Positions 52,200-64,000 of a stretch of 64,000 nt of DNA are shown piece by piece. The stretch is from Paralithodes platypus (lineage: Eukaryota > Arthropoda > Malacostraca > Decapoda > Lithodidae): positions 33,084,113 to 33,148,112 of the forward strand of contig CM064519.1 in assembly GCA_032716605.1 (NCBI GenBank), written 5' to 3'. The notes under the pieces are model-generated. The model ran no database searches. It saw nothing but the letters and a program-made list of their open reading frames with translations, and had not been told where the DNA came from. A program made the position numbers and the translations under genes. Position 1 is the first letter of the stretch; every line of letters starts with the position of its first letter.

Positions 52200-52450
52200 A
52201 CCTTAAACCATTTTATTAATATGGAATCCATTTAGTACCGGCCGCTCTTGGCCCTGGTCTAAGGACTATAAGACAACAGGCCGATCGGAGCCATTTTTTG
52301 TTGCTATAAATGGGATTTCGATTCTAATTAAAGCTGCTCGAAATTGATGGGGGAGTTATTATTATGAGTTTTGTCCCGTTGCGTGGCTGGGGAGTTATTA
52401 AGGTCGGGTGAGTGCGTGATTGTTTTGTAAACATTGATAGCAATTAGGAT
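52200..52450. promoter_or_regulatory. Candidate regulatory block with PHO and Zeste-like sites
   Basis: A repeat-free block about 32 kb upstream of the Ubx start codon. It carries GCCATTTTTTG (52290-52300), ttttattaatatgg and attctaattaaagc (homeodomain-type cores), and TGAGTG (52409-52414, a Zeste-type site). A role is inferred only from motifs and compositional contrast. Confidence 0.3.
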
Positions 52451-52699
52451 TTCGTTATGCTTGTGGTAATATTCAGTTTCCTAAACGAGATTTTTAATGA
52501 CATTACTTGATATATGAAACACTTAGCCCAACTTAAGTTTATGGTACCACTCAGAATGAAAACTAGATATGGAGTTTAAGAGATACACGTCCACACAATC
52601 AGGTAAACAGATTGTAATAGGATCACACTTGGTGATATTCAGTACTATTGGGCTTATTTCGTATTTCCTGTTTTATCTACTGCTTCTGGTCAGATGGAT

Positions 52700-52703
<4 letters not shown>

Positions 52704-52770
<67 letters not shown>
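52704..52770. repeat. (TA)n microsatellite
   Basis: TA dinucleotides, ending in atacagtatata. Confidence 0.98.
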
Positions 52771-52773
<3 letters not shown>

Positions 52774-53400
52774 TATATAATTATATATATATATATTTTT
52801 TTTTCATAATTTAAAAAAAGCCCAATTGTTATATTTCATTCCTTCGCCTTCCCTTTCTTCAAACTCACACACACACAAACATGCATTCTATCTCTCTCTC
52901 TCTCTTACACACACAAACACCAAGCGGGCCAGCTATCATACATAAACGCTCCTCCCCACGCCCTTCCCCACTCCCTGCCATGAACACCTTGCAGTAAGGC
53001 CATGGCAAAGGAAGGCACCAGTTGCTTCCCGACCTCACTAGACAACTTTGTCACTCTTTACCAATGACATCACCGAGTCATCTTTGTCCAGAGGTGTAGT
53101 AGATCAATGGATAACTTGATTTTTGTTTGGGTAAAGTAATTTGCTCCAATGTGTACGTGAAGGAGTTAAAATACGTGCTATATATATATATATATATATA
53201 TATTGGTAATTTAAATTTCTTCATCAATACTGCATACATTATAATCAAATTAGACTGAATATTAAATAATGAAGATATCATAAATGAGCGCAATACACCA
53301 CTTCAACTTGCATTCTTGTAATTCTTGGTTCCTTCCCTCAAATACAAACTCCCTCTTCCCTCTACTATTCATAGACAGCAGCTCTCTTTTCTTATGTGTT
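52771..53400. other. Unique flank with small simple repeats
   Basis: Small CA, CT and TA tracts (52868, 52893 and 53180-53203). No gene. Confidence 0.5.

Positions 53401-53477
<77 letters not shown>
53401..53477. repeat. (CT)n microsatellite
   Basis: Uninterrupted CT dinucleotides. Confidence 0.98.
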
Positions 53478-53480
<3 letters not shown>

Positions 53481-53750
53481 TTCGTATATATAATTAAACG
53501 CGACTTTTCCATGTTTGAGAAAGGCTATTATTAATGTTTCTATTAAACCACTATGGACTACTGCAGCCTTCGGTCTAATAATGACTTAATACTTAACAAT
53601 CACTGCATGTCACTATTATATATATTTTCCTACCTCCTTTTTACGTTGTTCGTCATCAATTATTGTTTTTTTTCTCCATTTCTTCACTTCTGTTCGTACT
53701 GCCTGCATCATCTTCTCTCCCCATCCCTCTGCCTCACTCACTCCTTCCTC

Positions 53751-54037
<287 letters not shown>

Positions 54038-54091
54038 ATGTACGTTCCACCCCCAGACCTATGGCGGTGGTGGTCGTAAGGTGGACCGGAG

Positions 54092-54361
54092 CACCATAAA
54101 CGCCAAGCTCATGAGGCCACCACCGACTCTATCCGACGGGTAGCGAGTCGTAGTGGAGCAGTTCAGTGTCATCTCATACCACCCTCAACCTCTTGTTAAG
54201 GGGGTACTACTCGCTTTTTATGGACCCCCTTCACCCTAATGTTTAGCATCATAAACGCCAGGCTCATGAGGCCACCACCGACTCTATCCGACGGGAATAG
54301 TGAGTCCTAGTGGTGGAGCAGCTCAGTGTCATCTCATACCACCCTCAACCTCTTGTTAAGG
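54092..54361 (+). repeat. Two copies of a ~110-bp sequence separated by 45 bp
   Basis: Positions 54092-54201 and 54247-54361 share cataaacgcca, gctcatgaggccaccaccga, tctatccgacggg, tcagtgtcatctcatacc and accctcaacctcttgttaag. The spacer (54202-54246) contains tggacccccttcaccctaatg, similar to 44802-44825 in the right arm of the foldback element. Confidence 0.85.
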
Positions 54362-55640
54362 CCTTCTCCTCACCTCATACTCGATTCGATTTGCTGGATG
54401 GGAGACTATGTTATGTTGTGTTATGTGTTGGTTATGCTGTGCTACTTTTTGGTTATGCTGTGTTACGTTTTGGGGCACTTTCACTTTGTGTTTATGTATA
54501 TATTTTTGTATTGAACCTTTTGGGTGAGGGCTGGTCCTATCCAGAGTGAGGTTTGTCATCCTCCACCCAACCTTAGCCATTTCTGTGTGTCTCTTGTACT
54601 GTCCTACGTTTCCGTCTGAGGGCGGGGGACTAGGAATCCTCCTCCCAACTAGACGAGACAGAGAAAGGGGCGAGGGAACGCGAAAGTGGTCCCGGACCAG
54701 AAGAATTGAAACTTTAAATGTTGTTTCTGTTCGGTCTCTGTCTCGAGTCAGCCACCCCCAGCTATGGGGTATGTGCCTGAGTATATACATACATATTTAT
54801 TGAACCTCTCAATCCTCTCAACTGACATTTATTTTTGTCTTAAATTTTGGGGATCTTTATGTACACCTTTTGCAATCTCCTTTAATCTCGGCTTTTGCTT
54901 CTTTACCCGTGCATGTTTGGACTATTTTTCCTTCCTTGTGCTTTGGGAGACTTCAAACTTTATTAATTTATATATAATTATTATTGTTTTTTATAACAAT
55001 TTCCTTTAGTATACTGTATGTTGATATATTTATTTCACTCCTTGATGAGTGTGAAGAGCAGGGAAAATTTGGCTTTGGTTTACCTGTGCAGGACCCTAGA
55101 GCATTAGGTCCTTGAGTGTATCTGGCATATGTTTCTCTGTTGCTGTTCCAAGCATGTGACTGCATTTTAGTTTATGCATATTTGTTTTAGAATTATCAAT
55201 AACTATTCGTCAGTGCAACAAAGAAATAAAATTAAACAATTATCAAACTATTCTTCAAACCGATAATTACATTAAAATTGGAATGCATTCACGCCTGAAC
55301 TAGAACTCTTTTTCAGACCACCTATTCCCGATAACTGACTGGGCCTTTAATTACTGGGCCGACCTTCACTAATGGTTAATAACGGCTTAACAATTACCTA
55401 CTGGTACGGCCAAGACATTTTCACCTCGTCCAATCACTCGTATAGACACTTACCTAGAAAGAAACGAGAGAAAAACATTAGTTTATTATACTATATAACA
55501 ATGTGCATTCAGTATCAAACTTAACTAGCCTACATAATGCAACATCATAAACACCGTTAATTATATCCTATATAATGTACATAATATTCGTATATAATAA
55601 ATATATAATTAATAAATAAATAAATAAATATATATACTGT
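54362..55640. other. Probable interspersed-repeat remnant and unique flank
   Basis: A ggttatgctgtg phrase recurs at 54430 and 54452. The segment to about 54790 has the pyrimidine/purine texture of an old interspersed repeat but no recognisable domain. Confidence 0.35.
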
Positions 55641-55643
55641 ATA

Positions 55644-55646
<3 letters not shown>

Positions 55647-55689
<43 letters not shown>

Positions 55690-55722
55690 TGTATATACAG
55701 TATGTATATATACCGGTATATA
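55647..55722. repeat. (TA)n with ATACTGTAT/ATACAGTAT flanks
   Basis: TA dinucleotides with atactgtatactgtat before and actgtatatacagtatg after; it directly abuts the left end of the MITE at 55723. Confidence 0.95.
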
Positions 55723-56184
55723 CAGGGTGTCCCAAGAGGAAAGGGCATAACTTTGGGAAATGATAGAACAAGGTATTCTTAGCATAAAATATTCTATAAA
55801 CAAAATTCCAAATTTCAACCGTTATAAAGATATTGAAAGTTTAATTTAGTGTCCTCCCCCGCATCACTGTAATGGACTCTCCCATCTCAAATAGTTTCCA
55901 ACTGGTCCAAAGTGAGCTAATATGTCTATAATCATTTGGCAACTTACAGAATTATAGTACCTTTATAATAACATGGTAAAATAATTGCAGAAAGATGGAG
56001 GTGTGGTAGATTCTAGGACAGCTAGGCCTGCCTTATTGGGAAATACTGAAGAAAATACCATTTTCAACATGCAATATCTCGATACCGGTCGAGATTTGGA
56101 ATATGTCTTATAGAATAGTTTAGGCTTAGAATACCTTGTTCTATCATTTCCTAAAGTTATGCCCTTTCCTCCTGGGACACCCTG
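55723..56184. mobile_element. TA-flanked MITE with ~112-bp terminal inverted repeats
   Basis: The left end CAGGGTGTCCCAAGAGGAAA and the right end (reverse complement CAGGGTGTCCCAGGAGGAAA) continue as inverted repeats for about 112 bp (to about 55835 and 56072) with roughly 85 percent identity. Dinucleotide TA flanks both ends (55721-55722 and 56185-56186). The 462-bp element has no coding frame. TA duplication and the CAGGGTGTCCC end suggest a Tc1/mariner-type non-autonomous element; the exact family is uncertain. Confidence 0.88.
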
Positions 56185-56859
56185 TATATATATATGTAAT
56201 ATAATGACGTACTTTAAATAAGTTTCAATATACTTAAATTTTAAAACATATAATTGTATAGTTTCCATTTTGCGAAAGAAAATTATGTTTTGGATTATTA
56301 AGTAGAATAGTCAAATGCTAATTTTATCTCACTCCGTTTAAAACACTTACTCTCTAAACATTAAAAATAAATATGATTAAAATGTAAGTTAGATAGAAAT
56401 CATTAAATATATTAATCAAAATACATAGATTATATATACTAATTAATAAAATATCATACGAAAACAACCTACCAAATACTCTCTAACTCTCACCGAAAAC
56501 ATGGAAAAAATAAATAAATAAAAAGCAGGCAACAGCCTTGCAATGACGGTGGTGTGTGTGTGTTGAGGGCAGGAAGAAATGTCACCTATTAGCGCCGACG
56601 AAGAACGAGCCCGCGGTCGGATAAATACCCCAGAAGTCATCAGTGCTCCCATAACAATCATCATACATTTAGCTAACCCTGCATTCCCCTCCCCCATCAG
56701 TAAGAGAGAAAGAGAGGGGGAGGGGGCGGAAGGAAGAGAAAATAATAACAAATAAAAAAACACTCTCCTCTACGTCTCTATTAGCCAACAATTAAATTTT
56801 CATAAGCTTGTATTTTTTCCTTCCCCCTCTCTCTCAACCGACTCCCGACCTCAGCCATC
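56185..56859. other. AT-rich unique flank
   Basis: No gene; a GA-rich patch lies at about 56702-56740. Confidence 0.5.
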
Positions 56860-57240
56860 GTGGATAATTTTACATCGTCGTAAAAATAGTCAGCGTGAAC
56901 CTTATCGCCCCACGACTTAAGGACCTGATTCCTACAGCCCTCGGGGTGCCTCAACTCCCTCTGGGTAGAGTAAGAGGAGGAGGTGGAGGAGGAAGAAGAT
57001 GGACGTAATGATAGAGACTGAGCCTAACGTTGCATAAATGTCCAAATAATTATGGGACAATAATGGGGCTACTTGCCGTCCTCGGTATTTCAACACATCG
57101 TCTGGGGGGTGTAGCCGCGCGTGCCGAGTGTCCAAACCTAACTTTATGGCGATCCTGCCACGTTTAGAGCTTGTATTACCGCTAACTTTTAATTTTACGA
57201 CCAATAAAAGACAAATGCACTGCCCGTAAAAGCTACTCTA
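56860..57240. promoter_or_regulatory. Candidate regulatory block with GCCATAAAG
   Basis: Complex, GC-balanced DNA about 37 kb upstream of the Ubx start codon. It carries GCCATAAAG on the minus strand (57151-57143), a CGAGTG Zeste-type site (57125-57130), a GCCAT core near 56852 and AbdB/posterior-Hox-like tttacgac and ccaataaaag (57193-57210). The function is inferred. Confidence 0.3.
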
Positions 57241-57985
57241 GCCTCCCTCGCTCCCACACACACATATCCGCTCCGACACCAGTGTACGTACACACATGTG
57301 AACCTAGACAAACGTACATGCACATTTTCACACACAAATACACACACATTCTGAGGTCCCGGGACTCGCACAATTTTATCACTCCCTTTTACAACCTCAG
57401 GGTTTTCATTCTGCTGTGACTCGTCCCAGGGTTAGCGTCTCGGCCTCTCCTCTCCTCCTCCGGCCTGGCCACGACAGGAGGAATATTTTGGGGGGATTTC
57501 TCGTCGTAAATCGGAAGTCCAGCGTGGAAAGAAAGTTGAAGATGGAGCATGGTGGATACAGAAGAGAGGAGAAGGGGTGAGGTGAGAAGGGAAAAAGGGG
57601 AGAACTAGTGGGAAACAAATTGCTTTAAGGCCATTTTCCGTAGCAATATTTAACCATTTTCCAATTACAACACTTTGGCTGTCTGATTGTTCCTTGAATG
57701 ATCTTGAAAATATATTCATAGCAATACAGTATTTCTTTATATCATAAGAATTATGTTTTACTCCTAGTGTTGTGTGTCATAAACTGTCTATATAACTTGC
57801 CTAGTTCCCATTTAATGTTAATAGTACGATAACCTACAGCTGTGTAAAGTAAGGTATTTTGTCTTAGTTATTCACAAATCTACCCTAACATAATGTTTTT
57901 GCCCTTCTAACCCAACTCGTCACTTGTATCATCAGTATCGTATCACCCCTTATACTTCTACGATCTATACTATTATTCACGCATG
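57241..57985. other. Unique flank with a CA-rich lead, no gene
   Basis: CA-rich patch 57250-57350, then unique DNA. Open frames on the minus strand (57406-57719) show no known domain. Confidence 0.45.
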
Positions 57986-58202
57986 TTAACCCTTTCAATA
58001 TTATGACGCATTTTGCCAGTTTATTCTAGCTATCATTAGACGATTTTATACACTTTAGGAAGGATCTTTGGAAGTTTTAAGGGTAAATACTGTCTCAATT
58101 AACATTTTGACTCCCATATATACTTCCTAATCTTTTTTTTTATCGTCTAATAATAGCCAGAAAACAAGGAAGACAAGTGTCATTGTATCTTCTAAGGGTT
58201 AA
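57986..58202. mobile_element. piggyBac-like MITE, copy C
   Basis: It starts TTAACCCTTTCAATATTATG and ends ATCTTCTAAGGGTTAA with TTAA at both ends. The left interior tattctagctatcattagac mirrors the right interior gtctaataatagcca. It aligns end to end with copy B (218 bp) at similar length. Confidence 0.83.
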
Positions 58203-58310
58203 GGCACATGATACATTCCCTATACATTCCAGCTACATATATAGCTCCTTTTCTACCTCCCTATTAACTTAATAGTCAGATAAGAAATCAATATTTCATA
58301 ATACCGTGTG

Positions 58311-58332
58311 TATATATATATATATATATACA

Positions 58333-58384
<52 letters not shown>
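58311..58384. repeat. (TA)n microsatellite
   Basis: TA dinucleotides with an internal atacagtat at 58330. Confidence 0.98.
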
Positions 58385-58388
<4 letters not shown>

Positions 58389-58646
58389 TATTACATACAG
58401 AGCATAGAATTGTTGATATCTTCAATATTAATGGCAGACGAGTATGACATTAATTAATGCTTTTCTTTAGCACAACTTGTATATTTGTACAAGCCGATAT
58501 ATAAAGACAAATTGTTAATGCTTACATTTAGTGTTAATTAGTGTTAGAACAAACCATAAGCGTTCAGCATTTACGTATGCACATGTTTCGCAAGCAAACA
58601 TATATTTAAGGAATTGTTTGTATAATTTGTGCATATACTGTATACG

Positions 58647-58649
<3 letters not shown>

Positions 58650-58700
<51 letters not shown>
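58650..58700. repeat. (TA)n microsatellite
   Basis: TA dinucleotides preceded by atactgtatacg at 58635. Confidence 0.97.
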
Positions 58701-58702
<2 letters not shown>

Positions 58703-58749
58703 AAAAATATTTGTTTAAGCCCTTGTATATATCCTATATATTGTTATTT

Positions 58750-59340
58750 TTGCCCTAGGAAGCAGCCCCCATCAGGTGCAAGAGGAATGATGTGAGAAAT
58801 ATTTGAGGAAGAGGTGTCGCGCGGGTGCTGCCTGGCGCTCTATGATGTGTTGCCCTCACTCTAACCCCGGGGAGAGCTACCCCCGAATTATTTATCCCAG
58901 TGTCGCTGTACGTTAGCATGCCGGCGATGATAACAACAGATTTAAGTGGCACAGCGATGAATGGGCGTCCACTGGTGCGCAGGCCCCGATACGGACTGGT
59001 GATAGTCGCTCGTAACATTCATTTATTGCTATAATAATTTTGCTTGGGTTTAAGAAAAATTATCGATATTCCCGAACTGTGCAGGAAGATGAAAGTTTAT
59101 GTCTTATTCAGCGGTGATCCATTAGCAAGGCCCTCGGCATATTACGATCAGTAAAAAATGTGTACATTATGGGCTATTTCTTACTCGCACGTCTACATGG
59201 TACTATAAACTATGATATTTTTTAGAGTAATTATGATAATGCGGAAGCGACAGAATAACCTCGACGGCAGGAATAAAGTCACACCTGGTAAAAAGCGTAA
59301 GGGTCGCGAAAAAATAAGCCCGGGCGACCCCAAACTATTA
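58750..59340. other. GC-richer unique block
   Basis: 58755-59015 is complex and GC-balanced (gtcgcgcgggtgctgcctgg), unlike its surroundings. A conserved or regulatory role is possible; an 87-codon minus-strand frame shows no known domain. Confidence 0.3.
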
Positions 59341-59600
59341 AAATATTAACAATTACGGAGACGGGACATTGATCGCCATTGAGCGGGGAGCGGCTACGGA
59401 ACCAAGGCGCCTCCCCGCTGCCGCCTCCAACATGGCAGCAGAGAGGCCCGACGCCATTTCCTTCGACCCGAGCTACTCCACCATCGAAAAATCCCTCCTA
59501 GCACTTTTATCTTTGGCTGTCTACATATACCAACTATATCATAATGCGCGTATGTCTATGCAGAAGGTTCTCTCTCATATCTAAGATCAATATTGCGGAG
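59341..59600. promoter_or_regulatory. Candidate Polycomb-response-element-like motif cluster
   Basis: Within 83 bp there are three GCCAT cores (59375-59379, 59436-59432 on the minus strand and 59453-59457), a GAGAG (59441-59445) and two GAGCG (59381 and 59388). PHO/YY1, GAGA factor and Zeste sites define fly PREs, including the one upstream of Ubx. A 50-codon plus-strand frame with a good Kozak context (59432-59584) overlaps, so a small coding exon is the alternative. Confidence 0.3.
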
Positions 59601-60600
59601 GTACTTTGAGTATATAGGGGAAAATGCAACCCCGGCAACACCTCCCAGCCAAGATGCTTTCCTACCTGCCTACACAAAGAGCTGCATCTAAACAATTCCC
59701 TGTCTTCACTCGTCTATCCACACATGCCCTCATTTCCTCGAGAGATATAATTAGTGGTTATACATATCATAACGACTTAATAGCTCCTCACATACCTTTC
59801 ATCGAGGCTCAAACACACACGCCACTTCTGCCTACTGGCTCTCTCTGGTCGTCGGGATGGCTGCTGCCTCTCCGCCACCGACTCCGCCATCACCACCCTA
59901 CCTCACTGGCATCTCTGCACAATTCTTCCTCTAAATCACGCTAACTTAAACCTCTAAGCCCTTTATTTGGCATGTACCTGTAAAGATTGGAGCCCGGCAG
60001 ATGATATTAAGAGATGGAGCTGGTGCAAGAGTAAAGTAAAGATGGGAAATTATGCGTGCTAATAGGAACTGTTTCATCGGGCAACACGGCAACATTAGGC
60101 GCGCGGAGACACCAGTTTGCCGCCGCCATTTTGAGGCTGATGGTTGGATTGAAGATATGTAAGGGATAATTACACAAATATACAGGACAGTGCTCATATT
60201 ATATCTTGAGAGTGTTGTCAGAAGCGGGTTACAGGACGGGGAGTGTATGCGGTAAGGTAAGTCATAGATCTAGCGACTCGGTTCGATGCTATATCGGCTT
60301 TCCTATCTCCCAACTCCATTGCCGTGTTTACAGTCCTCTTAAGGCGTCGGTAATGGGCTAAAAACATGCATATTCGACCTGTATATTTCTCGAAAATCAA
60401 TCTATATAATCTCACATAGTTAGATATTATGAGTAATGCAACACAAATCGGTTATTCTACTATTCTCATTGTTTGTTATCGGAATTAATGAATCCGGTAT
60501 CACAGGAAATGCTTAAATTGTATTTCCTTCTGCTGATAACTGTACTATTTCTTCCATAATCTCTATATAACAAACTATTAATATACAAACAAGCGCACAA
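59601..60600. other. Unique flank including a YY1/PHO consensus
   Basis: GCCGCCATTTTG at 60122-60133 matches the full vertebrate YY1 / fly PHO consensus. Positions 60080-60145 are GC-rich and otherwise repeat-free. The rest is complex DNA without a recognised gene. Confidence 0.35.
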
Positions 60601-60913
60601 AACAGGATCACAAAAAATATATTTAAAACATATTATATATTTCATTATTTCATAATAACATTTATTATAATCTGAGTCCCCAAGACAGATAATTCAATGT
60701 TGATAAATATAGATTGACTACTAACCTGAATATAAGGGATAGGAGCGTCACAACTACTGTACTAGCACCATTGTGCCATTAACAAACAATATTTCACAAT
60801 ATTTACACACATAATATAACTAAGATTTGATTATATCCTAATAAAGCTAATTTTACCTCATGGTTGCTGACATCACTAGCAAGTTGTGTTTGCTGATAAA
60901 TTCATGATATCAC

Positions 60914-60974
<61 letters not shown>

Positions 60975-61753
60975 TACATCTTCATATTTATCACACATTG
61001 TTATTGTTGGATAACTAGCGAATTTTGCAAAACAACAATTAGATAATTATTGTGTTTTCCCTAGAAGAATGAAAACAGTGTAGTTATACAAACACAAATA
61101 ATCATTCATATCATTGGTATTAAAGTATACAAGAATAGCTCCAAATACCACTTGTACTAGTTACGGTATGATATATATGTATGTACAGTCACCGAGAGAG
61201 AAAAATGCTAGAGCTATATATAATTATAGTAATTTAGCTATATATATGTAACTTAACTGTAGCATCTATTTATCAGAAGTATAATATAAGGCTGTATAAT
61301 ATATTGCTTGACATTATACACTCAAAGAGTACCGGTAAATAACTGTTATGTAGCATTATTTTACAGTTTATATTTTTGGTTTGTTTTTAGCTTTTCAATA
61401 ATCATAACTTTACCTTTCCTAAGTATACTATGAGCTCATGAATATAATTATGTCTGTTAAAGGCATTGCTGTTGGCGATGGTACTAGATCATATTACCTG
61501 GGTAACTGCCGATAAGTTTTGTTTCTTATGAAAATCACTTTTAACAATTAAATATTGACTTGTACAGTACCGTATATATTTACATTTTTGAGTCAAATTT
61601 GAATATTAAAACGTTGAGATCATCGGTGATGACAAACAATAAAAATAATAGTCTTATTACTAAGCGGTATATCAACATGCACTGTATGCTGTACTTGTAT
61701 TCCCTAAATACACATATTAAATATAAGAATGTCTGGATCAATTTTATAGTAAT

Positions 61754-61822
<69 letters not shown>

Positions 61823-62160
61823 TATATTGTATATACTGTATAAAAACTCTGTCATGTGGCTTTTAACACGGTAGACACTTTTACTATCAAAGAGCTATGA
61901 AGATATCTTTCAGGTATTCATTCACAGATTCTGATTATGGTCTGTATGGTGACTCTTATCGGAAGCCCTTTAATATAAAGAGGCTGGACAACTGAGCATG
62001 ACACTACACTGCAAATATTGAACGCCTAATTGTAAGAAAGATTATACACATAATATGCGTTTCAATTGTATACGGGTTCTAATTTAAACACACTGGTTAA
62101 CACTCTTTATGTGTACCATTTTATTACAATCAAGGGTTCAATGTTTACAGTATAGTGCAG
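60601..62160. other. AT-rich flank with TA microsatellites
   Basis: TA tracts at 60917-60970 and 61760-61827; the second is followed by tatactgtata. No gene. Confidence 0.55.

Positions 62161-64000
<1,840 letters not shown>

Overview
The window is nuclear DNA from an arthropod, most likely a decapod crustacean. Two things point there. One is a recognisable first coding exon of the Hox gene Ultrabithorax (Ubx) on the minus strand (20463 down to 19974). The other is an extreme load of long GA/CT, CA/TG, TA and GATA microsatellites mixed with decayed LINEs, SINEs, MITEs and minisatellites. The order-level assignment is inference; the Ubx call rests on the N-terminus, the internal conserved blocks and the FYPWMAIAG hexapeptide ending at a splice donor. 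No homeodomain exon is visible, so Ubx continues beyond the left edge and its first intron is at least about 20 kb long.

Layout. Positions 1-19973 are Ubx intron 1: a LINE buried in GATA repeats (1123-3027), a 60-bp minisatellite inserted between 15-bp direct repeats (6571-6974), tRNA-like SINE pieces (about 7.1, 8.6-9.05 and 15.8-16.0 kb) and long unique stretches. Positions 19974-20463 are the exon and 20464-21140 the leader and GC-rich promoter region, followed directly by a 23-bp minisatellite (21165-22420). Everything to the right is Ubx 5' flank, positionally equivalent to the fly bxd/pbx region, with abd-A expected beyond the right edge. This flank holds four piggyBac-like MITEs (22.8, 26.7, 45.1 and 58.0 kb), a hAT-like MITE (34.9 kb), a 1.6-kb foldback element (43.5-45.1 kb), a TA-flanked MITE with about 112-bp inverted ends (55.7 kb), two further LINE remnants (23.9 and 40.2 kb) and several satellites. 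Between them lie islands of unique, more GC-rich sequence with Polycomb-response-element-like motifs (about 37.1, 52.3, 57.1, 59.4 and 60.1 kb).

There is one real gene exon here. Almost all other long open frames are translations of simple repeats (YLSI, HTHT, CVCV, SLSL) or purine/pyrimidine-skewed DNA and are not listed as genes. The most notable patterns are the repeat families that can be reconstructed from within the window alone and the clustered GCCAT-type motifs upstream of Ubx. No completely new system is demonstrated; regulatory claims are hypotheses from motif content only.
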